Shown piece by piece: positions 9,557 to 17,169 of a stretch of DNA of 38,437 nt. The notes under the pieces are model-generated. The model made no database searches and was not told the origin of the DNA. It saw only the letters and a list, made by a program, of their open reading frames with translations. How positions within the stretch are numbered: the stretch's first letter is position 1; the number at the start of each line of letters is the position of its first letter. The DNA lies in NCBI GenBank assembly GCA_937125035.1, contig CAKZLG010000294.1:1-38437 (forward strand), read 5' to 3'. The stretch is from an uncultured Maribacter sp. (GTDB lineage Bacteria > Bacteroidota > Bacteroidia > Flavobacteriales > Flavobacteriaceae). The position numbers were made by a program, and so were the translations under genes.

Positions 9557-9560
9557 ATAT

Positions 9561-10751
9561 TTAGCTGATTACCCCGGATCCAACTAGTTCATCATCTATA
9601 TACCAGGCCACGAACTGGCCCTCCGTTATGGCGGTCTGTGCATCCTTAAAGTCCACAAAGAGTCCGTCTTGAACTTTAAACAAGGTGGCTTCCTGCAATT
9701 CCTGTCGGTACCGGATGCGGGCCCTGACCTTCAGTTGTTCCCCAATGGCTATGGCCAAATCGGACCGTACCCAATGTAGTTCTTCCTCACGGACAAAGAG
9801 CGTCCTTCGAAAAAGCCCGGGGTGGTTCTTGCCTTGGCCGGTATAGATAATGTTCTCATCCACATCGGTCTCAATAACAAAGAGGGGTTCTTTGGTGCCA
9901 CCAACATGGAGGCCCTTGCGCTGTCCTTTGGTAAAATAATGGGCCCCTTGATGCTCTCCCACCACTTTGCCATCCGCTAAGGAATACTTTGGCTTTAAGG
10001 AATGGTGGTGCAGTTCTTCCATTTTAGACCCAAAATGGGGTTCTTCGCTCTTATACTGGGGAAGTTCACCCGGTATCTCCACAATCTTGCCCGTTTTGGG
10101 CTTCAATTGTTGTTGGAGAAAATCAGGAAGGCGCACCTTGCCTATAAAACAAAGTCCTTGGGAATCCTTCTTATCCGCTGTGACCAAGTTCCTTTTTTTT
10201 GCAAGTTCCCTTACCTCGGGTTTCGTAAGACCGCCAATGGGAAACAGGGTCTTGGCCAATTGTTTTTGGGACAGTTGGCACAAGAAATAGGACTGATCCT
10301 TATTGAGATCCCTTCCTGCCAACAACCGGTATGTTTCCGACCCATCTTTATTTTTCAGGACTTCCTTTCTGCAATAGTGACCGGTAGCTACAAAATCGGC
10401 CCCCAATTGCAGGGCAATCTTCAGGAATACATCAAACTTAATTTCCCTATTGCAAAGAACATCTGGGTTGGGCGTTCGCCCCATTTCATATTCACGGAAC
10501 ATATAATCCACAATGCGTTCTTTATATTCCGTACTCAAATCCACTGTTTGAAAAGGTATGCCCAACTTTTCGGCCACGATCAGGGCGTCATTGCTATCCT
10601 CTATCCAAGGGCACTCTTCGGAAATCAAGACCGACTCATCATGCCAATTTTTCATGAACAGGGCAATGACCTCATATCCCTGCTCTTTGAGCAAATGAGC
10701 GGCCACACTGGAGTCCACTCCACCAGACAGTCCTATAACTACTTTTTTCAT
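9561..10751 (-). CDS. mnmA: tRNA-specific 2-thiouridylase MnmA
   Basis: A 396-residue cytoplasmic enzyme that thiolates U34 of Lys, Glu and Gln tRNAs. Seen: the PP-loop [15 protein letters not shown] at residues 8-22, the nucleophilic Cys in [12 protein letters not shown], the second catalytic Cys in [12 protein letters not shown], and [14 protein letters not shown] plus a C-terminal beta barrel ([28 protein letters not shown]). Length is slightly above the E. coli enzyme (368) as is usual in Bacteroidota. It is the first gene of the mnmA-nmo pair. An exact TANNTTTG -7 box lies 15 nt upstream of its ATG. Confidence 0.97.
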   Translation of the reverse strand: MKKVVIGLSGGVDSSVAAHLLKEQGYEVIALFMKNWHDESVLISEECPWIEDSNDALIVAEKLGIPFQTVDLSTEYKERIVDYMFREYEMGRTPNPDVLCNREIKFDVFLKIALQLGADFVATGHYCRKEVLKNKDGSETYRLLAGRDLNKDQSYFLCQLSQKQLAKTLFPIGGLTKPEVRELAKKRNLVTADKKDSQGLCFIGKVRLPDFLQQQLKPKTGKIVEIPGELPQYKSEEPHFGSKMEELHHHSLKPKYSLADGKVVGEHQGAHYFTKGQRKGLHVGGTKEPLFVIETDVDENIIYTGQGKNHPGLFRRTLFVREEELHWVRSDLAIAIGEQLKVRARIRYRQELQEATLFKVQDGLFVDFKDAQTAITEGQFVAWYIDDELVGSGVIS

Positions 10752-10766
10752 ACCTTATTTATAGTA

Positions 10767-10774
10767 CAAAAATA
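10767..10774 (-). promoter_or_regulatory. -7 box for mnmA
   Basis: Minus-strand TATTTTTG, an exact TANNTTTG match, with its last base 15 nt upstream of the mnmA ATG. No clear -33 TTTG at 19-21 nt spacing. Confidence 0.5.
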
Positions 10775-10954
10775 CAAAATAACTGATCAGCGTAATCTCA
10801 CCTCTACATGGGTAAGAAAGAGAATTAAAGCGGCTTTCTTCAAAGTAAAAGTGCCCCCATGTGCCATGTGAGATGCTAAAATTCTCATAAAGTTGGCGGT
10901 CTTCTTTGATTATGTCACCAATAATTCAACAACTTTAAAAAAAAATAAAGCGTC

Positions 10955-11953
10955 ATGAACAATTTCAACAAAATCCCAATGTTTCTAGCTGTGTCAATGA
11001 TCGTCCTATTTCTAGCTTCCTGTGACCTGGATGATGATGAAAACACCGTCCCCATTCCGGACAGCACCATAGTGGACCTGGCCTTGGAGACTGAAGAATT
11101 GTCCTCTTTGGTTAGCGCTCTTCAGCGTGCCGATTTGGTAGGTGCCTTGGAAGCGGACGGACCTTTTACCGTACTTGCCCCAAATAATAGCGCATTTAAC
11201 AACTTTTTGTCACAAAACGGCTTTACCAACTTGGAAGCAGTGCCCGTACCCGTTCTAAGGGAATTATTGCTCAACCATGTAGTGAGCGGGCGGCTTGATG
11301 CCGCACCCCTGACGAATTTGGGCAGCAACTATTTGGAAACCTTGGCGGGCGGCCCTACAGAAAATTCCAATTTGGCCCTTTACTTTAATGTGGATAATGC
11401 CATAACCTTCAACGGAACATCAACCGTACTGCAACCCGATATCGTTGCGGCAAATGGTATCATCCATATAGTGGATGGGGTCATTGATCTTCCTAGCATA
11501 GAAACATTCATCAATACAGATGGTAACTTTGAGGAGCTGGGCATCGCTTTGGATTTAATTGGACCAGTATCCACAATTCCTTCGGCGCTTGAAACTTCAG
11601 ATGCAGGACCCTTTACCGTTTTTGCTCCATTGAATTCGGCATTTGACGCGCTTTTGGAAACCAACCCGGACTGGAATTTTGTGAGTGATATTGAGGAAGA
11701 CCTGTTGGCCAATGTAATTGCCCATCATGCATTGAATGGAAACATACGGTCAGAAAACATCAGCAATGACCAAAATGCCCCCACCTTACAAGGGGAGGAT
11801 ATCGTGTTCTCGGTGTCAAATGGTCAAATAACCATTACCGATGGTGCCGGCAACGCAGGCATTAATGTTGACGGATTATTCAACAACATACAAGCCACCA
11901 ATGGCATTATCCACGTGGTGAACCAAGTACTGCTTCCTGATACGACAAATTGA
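10955..11953 (+). CDS. FAS1 (fasciclin) lipoprotein with two domains
   Basis: A 332-residue surface-type lipoprotein. The signal ends at LASC with the lipidated Cys at 23, followed by DLDDDEN, which resembles the acidic lipoprotein export signal of Bacteroidota. Two FAS1 domains follow (about 38-180 and 185-330), each with the H1 motif (GPFTVLAPNNSAF; GPFTVFAPLNSAF), a central HH/NHVV histidine and the H2 motif (GIIHIVDGVIDLP; GIIHVVNQVLLP). FAS1 domains mediate adhesion and matrix binding; a role at the cell surface is inferred. Its domain 1 resembles domain 2 of the next gene, and its domain 2, including the LPDTTN ending, resembles that gene's domain 4. A terminator follows. Confidence 0.93.
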   Translation: MNNFNKIPMFLAVSMIVLFLASCDLDDDENTVPIPDSTIVDLALETEELSSLVSALQRADLVGALEADGPFTVLAPNNSAFNNFLSQNGFTNLEAVPVPVLRELLLNHVVSGRLDAAPLTNLGSNYLETLAGGPTENSNLALYFNVDNAITFNGTSTVLQPDIVAANGIIHIVDGVIDLPSIETFINTDGNFEELGIALDLIGPVSTIPSALETSDAGPFTVFAPLNSAFDALLETNPDWNFVSDIEEDLLANVIAHHALNGNIRSENISNDQNAPTLQGEDIVFSVSNGQITITDGAGNAGINVDGLFNNIQATNGIIHVVNQVLLPDTTN

Positions 11954-11987
11954 CCCTAAACCCTGTTTCACAACCCCCTTTTTTAAC

Positions 11988-12014
11988 AAGCCGCATCTTG
12001 CGGCTTTCCTTTTG
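11988..12014 (+). terminator. Rho-independent terminator of the two-domain FAS1 gene
   Basis: Stem AAGCCGCA / TGCGGCTT with a 3-nt TCT loop, followed by TCCTTTT. It begins 35 nt after the stop codon. The same stem recurs behind the next FAS1 gene. Confidence 0.8.
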
Positions 12015-12038
12015 CCCAGTTGTGAATCTTCTTTATGT

Positions 12039-12072
12039 TTTGTTAAAGTTTTAGAAATATCTGTTAAACAAA
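12039..12072 (+). promoter_or_regulatory. 34-bp element with TTTGTT/AACAAA arms, copy 1
   Basis: TTTGTTAAA at one end and TTAAACAAA at the other form an imperfect inverted repeat spanning exactly 34 bp, followed by nGCAACn. A second copy of the same length and arms lies at 14177-14210, also shortly after a terminator and upstream of a FAS1 gene. It could be an operator, promoter part or ancestral duplication remnant; function is unknown. Confidence 0.4.
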
Positions 12073-12205
12073 CGCAACGCTCTGCTATTATGTTCATCTT
12101 TGAGTATAATAAGTTAAACAATATACTATCATTGCATTTGATGTTTTTATCCTACAAGGAGATATCAAAATGTACTGATTAAACCTTAATCTAAAATCCT
12201 TAAAC

Positions 12206-14098
12206 ATGAAAAAGTATTTCAAATTAAAATCTTTACTGCTTTTGGCCGGCTTGGCCCTTGTGATAACCTCGTGTAACAATGACGACGACGAGGTCGTAGT
12301 ACCACCACCGGTGGACGAAAGTAATATTGTGGAGACGGCCCAGGGCGTAACAAACCTCAGCTCATTGGTAGCGGCCCTTGCCAAGGCGGACGAAAGTCCG
12401 GCCAACGATTTGATTTCGGCTTTGGGGGATGAAGACGGTACGTTCACCGTACTGGCCCCTAACAATGCGGCTTTTACAAGTTTATTGGAGCGTTTGGATG
12501 GTTTTGATTCTTTGGATGACTTCAATACCCAACAACTTCAAGATTTATTGGCAACCATACTGAGCTATCATGTGGTTTCCGGAGCAGCAGTGGCCTCAAC
12601 TGACCTTTCAGAGGGCCAGACCGTTGCCACTTTGGAAGGTTCCTCACTTACGGTTAGTACCGCTAATGGCGTATCTTTTACAGATGCTGCTGGGGAATCC
12701 GCTACGGTCACCCAAGCCGATGTGCAGACCAGCAATGGCATAGTACATATCATAGATAAGGTACTTATACCCCAAGCCGCTTTGGATGCCTTAGAGGATG
12801 TATTGCTCGTATCCATAACGGATCTTGCCATTGCAACACCTACTTTGAGCAGTTTGGTAGCAGCCCTGCAAGCGGCGGATGGTGATTTGCCTACGGTGTT
12901 GGCAGGAGAGGGTCCTTTTACGGTTTTTGCACCCACGGATGATGCCTTCCAAGCCTTTTTAACTGACAATGGCTTTGCTGACCTAAGTGCTGTTCCTGTA
13001 GAGGTGCTCACCCAAGTGCTATTGAACCACGTAGTGGCCGGGAACGTAATGTCCACCGATCTTGCCACGGGTTACATTTCCACCCTTTCCACGGCCGGTG
13101 CCTCTGGACGGAATTTGAGTATGTACGTTGACCTTACGGATGGGGTTGCCCTTAATGGCGTCTCCAATGTGAGCCTGGCCGATCAAAAGGCCATTAATGG
13201 TGTGGTGCATGTTGTAGATGCCGTAATAGGACTGCCCAACATTGTGGACCATGCCTTGGCAAATGATGGTTTGAGCACTTTAGTGGGGCAATTGACCGCA
13301 GGCGGAAATACCACATTCACGGATCTTCTTTCTTCTACGGATACTGACTTCACCGTCTTTGCCCCCGTGAACGCAGCCTTTGATGCCTTCACGAATCCCA
13401 ACGGAAATGCCATTGAAAACATTTTATCCAACCATGTCATCTCAGGGGCAGCTGCCTTCTCGGACGGACTAGTGAATAGTTATGTAGAGACCTTGGGAGC
13501 CAATGCGGATGGTGATCTATTGAACATGTATGTTAATACGGATGACGGCGTAACGCTGAATGGTACCAGTACTGTTGCCGTTGCGGATATTGTGGCCACC
13601 AACGGGGTGGTACATGCCGTTACCGAGGTGATTGATATCCCTACTGTAGTGACCTTTGCTGTTGCCGATCCCACTTTTGCACCCTTGGTGGCCTCCTTGA
13701 CCGAAGCCACACCGGCCACTGATTTTGCAGGAATTCTTTCAGGAGATGGGCCGTTTACTGTATTTGCACCCACTGACACTGCATTCCAAGCCCTATTGGA
13801 CAGCAATATGGATTGGAACCAGCCCAGTGATATTGATGAGGCTTTGCTAACGGCGGTTTTACAGCACCACGTGGTTAACGGAAATATTCGTTCCGGTGAC
13901 CTAACGGACGGTATCGCTCCAGAGACTCTAGAAGGCGATGTCATTACCATTGGTCTTCCAGGTACAGGAGACAATATAGCCGACATTACGGATGGTTCCG
14001 GCGCCATGGACATTGGTGTCATAGTGGTGGACGTGCAGGCCGGTAATGGGGTCATCCATGTTATCAACAAGGTCATGCTTCCCGATACTACGAATTGA
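12206..14098 (+). CDS. FAS1 (fasciclin) lipoprotein with four domains
   Basis: A 630-residue surface-type lipoprotein. ITSC places the lipidated Cys at 23, followed by NNDDDEVV (acidic export-signal-like) and a short Pro-rich linker. Four FAS1 domains of about 140-150 residues follow (starting near 44, 200, 347 and 478). H1 motifs: GTFTVLAPNNAAF, GPFTVFAPTDDAF, TDFTVFAPVNAAF, GPFTVFAPTDTAF. H2 motifs: GIVHIIDKVLIP, GVVHVVDAVIGLP, GVVHAVTEVIDIP, GVIHVINKVMLP. Domain 1 is of the kind repeated in the next gene, whereas domains 2-4 are of the kind found in the previous gene, so it is a mosaic of its two neighbours. The 5' region carries the 34-bp element, and the terminator reuses the upstream gene's stem. 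Confidence 0.94.
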   Translation: MKKYFKLKSLLLLAGLALVITSCNNDDDEVVVPPPVDESNIVETAQGVTNLSSLVAALAKADESPANDLISALGDEDGTFTVLAPNNAAFTSLLERLDGFDSLDDFNTQQLQDLLATILSYHVVSGAAVASTDLSEGQTVATLEGSSLTVSTANGVSFTDAAGESATVTQADVQTSNGIVHIIDKVLIPQAALDALEDVLLVSITDLAIATPTLSSLVAALQAADGDLPTVLAGEGPFTVFAPTDDAFQAFLTDNGFADLSAVPVEVLTQVLLNHVVAGNVMSTDLATGYISTLSTAGASGRNLSMYVDLTDGVALNGVSNVSLADQKAINGVVHVVDAVIGLPNIVDHALANDGLSTLVGQLTAGGNTTFTDLLSSTDTDFTVFAPVNAAFDAFTNPNGNAIENILSNHVISGAAAFSDGLVNSYVETLGANADGDLLNMYVNTDDGVTLNGTSTVAVADIVATNGVVHAVTEVIDIPTVVTFAVADPTFAPLVASLTEATPATDFAGILSGDGPFTVFAPTDTAFQALLDSNMDWNQPSDIDEALLTAVLQHHVVNGNIRSGDLTDGIAPETLEGDVITIGLPGTGDNIADITDGSGAMDIGVIVVDVQAGNGVIHVINKVMLPDTTN

Positions 14099-14122
14099 TA
14101 TAATACCCTTCTCAAATACGTT

Positions 14123-14147
14123 AAAAGCCGCACTTTGCGGCTTTTTT
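14123..14147 (+). terminator. Rho-independent terminator of the four-domain FAS1 gene
   Basis: Stem AAAAGCCGCA / TGCGGCTTTT with a CTT loop and a run of six T. The core stem is identical to the terminator behind the first FAS1 gene. Confidence 0.88.
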
Positions 14148-14176
14148 CATACAACAGTGTAAGCGGTTCTTTCTAT

Positions 14177-14210
14177 TTTGTTAAACTTATGTAAAATATA
14201 GATGAACAAA
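14177..14210 (+). promoter_or_regulatory. 34-bp element with TTTGTT/AACAAA arms, copy 2
   Basis: TTTGTTAAAC ... GATGAACAAA, again exactly 34 bp and followed by nGCAACn as in copy 1 at 12039-12072. About 28 of 41 aligned bases agree, with the agreement concentrated in the two arms and the trailing GCAAC. Confidence 0.4.
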
Positions 14211-14413
14211 AGCAACCTTTACCTTTTTATCCATCTTACAAGAAACATTAAACAACAAGCCTATTTTGTTTTAATTTTTTGGAAATATGCGTTCTTTAAG
14301 CTAGAAAATATCAACATTATCATCTTTTTGTAAATCGCATTCAAAAATAGCATAGGCCAATATGTTCAATCTTTAAAACTAATTAATTAAACAGTAACAC
14401 TAAAAACACGATT

Positions 14414-16915
14414 ATGAAAAAAACAATTCCTTTCAAACAATTATGTCTCTTATTTGCCCTGACCCTAGCAATATGGTCTTGCAATAAGGACGAAGATAAC
14501 GAAACACAAAGAGCATTGCAGAAGAACATTGTGGAAACTGCAATAGATGAAGAAGCCCTGTCTTCTTTGGTGGCCGCCCTGACCACCGCAGACAACTCCG
14601 AAGGAACGGATTTGGTGGGCACCCTTAGTGGCGATGGGCCCTTCACCGTTTTTGCCCCCACCAATGAAGCCTTTACCACACTTTTGGGACAATTGGATGG
14701 ATTTGATTCTTTAGAAGACTTTGATACCGATGAAGAACGCGCCATTTTGACCACTATTCTTACCTACCATGTTGTGGCAGGGGTAGCGGCAAAGTCCACA
14801 GACCTCACCAACGGCCAGAACATAGAAACCTTTCAAGGTGAAAGTGTTGCCGTTAACCTTGAAGGCGGTGTGTTCATAAAGGACGCTACGGAAATGGAGG
14901 CAGAGGTGGTCATTGCCGATGTGGAAACCAGTAATGGTATTGTACACGTAATTGATAAAGTATTGTTGCCACAGGCTATTATAGATACACTGAACAGTGG
15001 GGATATGGCCAACGACCTCGGCACTTTGGTGGACATTGTTGTGGCCACGGATGCGCTTTCCTCCTTAGAAGCTGCCGTGCTTAAGGCAGAACTAGCAGCC
15101 ACTTTGAGCAGCGAAGGCCCTTTTACGGTATTTGCACCTACCAATGATGCCTTTACCGCTCTCCTGGAAGTGTTGGGCGATTCATATGCCAGCCTCGATG
15201 ATTTTGATACCCCCGAAGAAATAGCCCTTTTAAAGGACATTTTGCTCTACCATGTTATTGCCGGTGCTTCCGTGAAAGAGGCCGATCTTGCCGAGAGTAC
15301 GGTGGGTACGGCGCTGGAAGGCAGTAGTATTGATATTAAGGCCTCTGCTGGAACGTTTGTACTTGGCGATGCCTCTGACGTGGATGCCAATATTACGGCC
15401 ACCGACATTATGGCCAGCAATGGGGTGGCACATGTCATTGATAAGGTATTGTTACCACAGTCCGCACTGGATTTCTTGGCCGGTCTTCAATTAAAATCCA
15501 TAGTGGACACCGCCGTGGCAACAGATGACCTAAGCCTTTTGGTGGACGCTCTTGTACAAGCAGATGCAGGGTTGGTGGAAACCTTGAGCGGGGAAGGTCC
15601 GTTCACTGTATTTGCGCCTACAAATGCTGCCTTTATTGCCTTATTGGATATTTTGGGTGACGATTTCAATAGTCTGGCGGATTTTGACACCCCAGAAGAA
15701 AAAGCCCTTTTGGTGAAAGTGCTGACCTACCACGTGGTGGCAGGGACGGCTGCTTTCTCCACGGATTTGTCCAGCGGCCAACAGATTGAGAGCTTTCAAG
15801 GTGAAAATGTGGGCATCAATATCAAAGATGGTACTGTACATGTAGAGGATGCCACAGACGCTAACGCTGCGGTCATCATCCCAGACGTAGCAGCCACTAA
15901 TGGGGTGGTGCACGTGATTGACAAAGTATTGTTGCCTCAAGAAGTACTGGATGCATTGGCCGCCATGAGTTTAAAGACCATTGTGGAGATAGCGGTGGAA
16001 ACAGACGACCTCAGCCTTTTGGTCAGTGCTTTGGGCCAAGCGGATGCCGGCTTGGTGGAAACCTTGAGCGGAGTGGGGCCCTTTACCGTCTTTGCCCCGA
16101 CCAATGCTGCTTTTGTGGCCCTTTTGGAGACCTTGGGGGATGACTTCAACAGCTTGTCCGATTTTGATACGGACGAAGAGAAAGCACTATTGGTAAAAGT
16201 ACTCACCTACCACGTTGTGGCCGGTACAGCGGCATTTTCCACAGACCTGATGAACGGACAACATATTGAAACCTTTCAGGGTGAAAATGTGGGCATCAAC
16301 ATCAAAGACGGAACCGTGCATGTGGAAGACGCCACAGATAGCAATGCCACAGTAGTCACACCGGATGTAGAGGCGAGCAATGGTGTAGTGCACGTAATAG
16401 ACAAGGTCTTATTGCCACAGGAAGTCCTGGATGCCTTGACCCCTCCTGTACCCAACATTGTGGAGACTGCCCAGAATGTTGATGATCTAAGTGCGCTGGT
16501 CGCCGCCTTGATACAGGCAGATGCAGGGTTAGTGGAAGTGCTATCCGGTGACGGCCCCTTTACGGTATTCGCCCCTACCAACGAAGCCTTTACGGATCTA
16601 CTGAACGCCTTGGGCTTTCACGGGCTGGAAGATTTTGATACCGCAGAGGAAAAAGCACTATTATCAAGGGTACTACTGTACCATGTGGTGCCAGGCGCCG
16701 CAGTGGCCTCAACAGACCTCCAAGACCATCAAAGGTTGGAAACGGCCAACCACAATGAGGAACTTTTTGCCATCTTGAACCATGGGGTGCAGATAAGAGA
16801 CAAGTCTGGAACAGACGCCAATGTGACCCTACCCGATGTAGTGGCCAGCAATGGTATAGTACACGTTATAGACAAAGTGCTTTTACCACAAGAATTGGTC
16901 GATTTGCTCCATTAA
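14414..16915 (+). CDS. FAS1 (fasciclin) lipoprotein with five domains
   Basis: An 833-residue surface-type lipoprotein. IWSC puts the lipidated Cys at 23, the same position as in both upstream paralogues, followed by NKDEDNE. Five FAS1 domains repeat with DNA periods of about 474-498 bp, each with GPFTVFAPTN.AF, a YHVV/YHVI histidine region, a DLxxGQxIExFQGE-type strand and GxxHVIDKVLLPQ. All five are of one subtype, unlike the four-domain neighbour. Domains 3 and 4 are about 85% identical by eye (shared GENVGINIKDGTVHVEDATD), pointing to internal tandem duplication. Domain 5 is more divergent (FHGLEDFDT, NHNEELFAILNHGVQIRDKS). Probable adhesion or matrix role at the cell surface, inferred from the family only. 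Confidence 0.94.
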   Translation: MKKTIPFKQLCLLFALTLAIWSCNKDEDNETQRALQKNIVETAIDEEALSSLVAALTTADNSEGTDLVGTLSGDGPFTVFAPTNEAFTTLLGQLDGFDSLEDFDTDEERAILTTILTYHVVAGVAAKSTDLTNGQNIETFQGESVAVNLEGGVFIKDATEMEAEVVIADVETSNGIVHVIDKVLLPQAIIDTLNSGDMANDLGTLVDIVVATDALSSLEAAVLKAELAATLSSEGPFTVFAPTNDAFTALLEVLGDSYASLDDFDTPEEIALLKDILLYHVIAGASVKEADLAESTVGTALEGSSIDIKASAGTFVLGDASDVDANITATDIMASNGVAHVIDKVLLPQSALDFLAGLQLKSIVDTAVATDDLSLLVDALVQADAGLVETLSGEGPFTVFAPTNAAFIALLDILGDDFNSLADFDTPEEKALLVKVLTYHVVAGTAAFSTDLSSGQQIESFQGENVGINIKDGTVHVEDATDANAAVIIPDVAATNGVVHVIDKVLLPQEVLDALAAMSLKTIVEIAVETDDLSLLVSALGQADAGLVETLSGVGPFTVFAPTNAAFVALLETLGDDFNSLSDFDTDEEKALLVKVLTYHVVAGTAAFSTDLMNGQHIETFQGENVGINIKDGTVHVEDATDSNATVVTPDVEASNGVVHVIDKVLLPQEVLDALTPPVPNIVETAQNVDDLSALVAALIQADAGLVEVLSGDGPFTVFAPTNEAFTDLLNALGFHGLEDFDTAEEKALLSRVLLYHVVPGAAVASTDLQDHQRLETANHNEELFAILNHGVQIRDKSGTDANVTLPDVVASNGIVHVIDKVLLPQELVDLLH
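15494..16440 (+). repeat. Tandem duplicated FAS1 domains 3 and 4 (about 480-bp unit)
   Basis: Two adjacent coding units, roughly 15494-15973 and 15974-16440. Protein identity is about 85% by eye, but many codons differ at the third base. The longest shared DNA runs I see are about 20 bp (for example GGTGAAAATGTGGGCATCAA). Confidence 0.8.
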
Positions 16916-16940
16916 AATATTTTAGTTGGTTGGTTGTTGA

Positions 16941-16977
16941 AAACCCTTGCCATAGGTTTCCCTTGGCAGGGGTTTTT
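16941..16977 (+). terminator. Terminator of the five-domain FAS1 gene
   Basis: Stem AAACCCTTGCC / GGCAGGGGTTT (one G-T wobble) with a 13-15 nt loop and a TTTTT run, 25 nt after the stop codon. The complementary strand of this hairpin is followed by CAACAACCAACCAAC, discussed in the findings. Confidence 0.75.
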
Positions 16978-17112
16978 ACCTAAAAACAGACATCAATTTT
17001 TACGTATTTAGCATACAAAAGCCACAAGTTGACAACTAAGTTTTTCTCAACAGGGGATTAAGGCCCATCTTTACTTCCCCAAATCTTATCAAACCAAACC
17101 TCAATCAATGGT

Positions 17113-17141
17113 AAAGCCCCTGAAATTTCAGGGGCTTTTTT
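17113..17141 (+). terminator. Bidirectional terminator between FAS1 cluster and yidC
   Basis: A perfect 26-bp palindrome AAAGCCCCTGAAA/TTTCAGGGGCTTT followed on the plus strand by further T residues. It lies 29 nt beyond the yidC stop codon on the minus strand, so it can serve the yidC transcript as well as read-through from the FAS1 side. Confidence 0.8.
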
Positions 17142-17169
17142 ATACGTTTCGCAGAAAATGACCTTCCTC

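Larger units (their letters stand above)
14099..14413 (+). other. 315-bp intergenic region between the second and third FAS1 genes
   Basis: The region is gene-free and strongly AT-rich. It contains the terminator (14123-14147), the second 34-bp inverted-repeat element (14177-14210), and then about 200 bp of A/T-rich leader ending in ACTAATTAATTAAACAGTAACAC just before the third FAS1 gene, a 5'-UTR style common in Bacteroidota. I see no ORF of note and no exact TANNTTTG box. Confidence 0.6.

Noticed and set aside
10002-10871. 289-residue plus-strand ORF opposite mnmA
   Set aside because: It is the antisense shadow of mnmA; the minus frame carries all catalytic motifs of a full-length enzyme, while this ORF resembles no protein family.
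13480-14154. 224-residue minus-strand ORF opposite the four-domain FAS1 gene
   Set aside because: Composition rich in Ser/Thr/Val mirrors the complement of Asp/Gly/Asn-rich FAS1 codons, and similar shadows occur opposite every FAS1 domain.
17029-17034. TTGACA as a sigma70 -35 box in the FAS1-yidC gap
   Set aside because: Bacteroidota primary sigma factors do not use this motif and no matching -10 is present at the right spacing.
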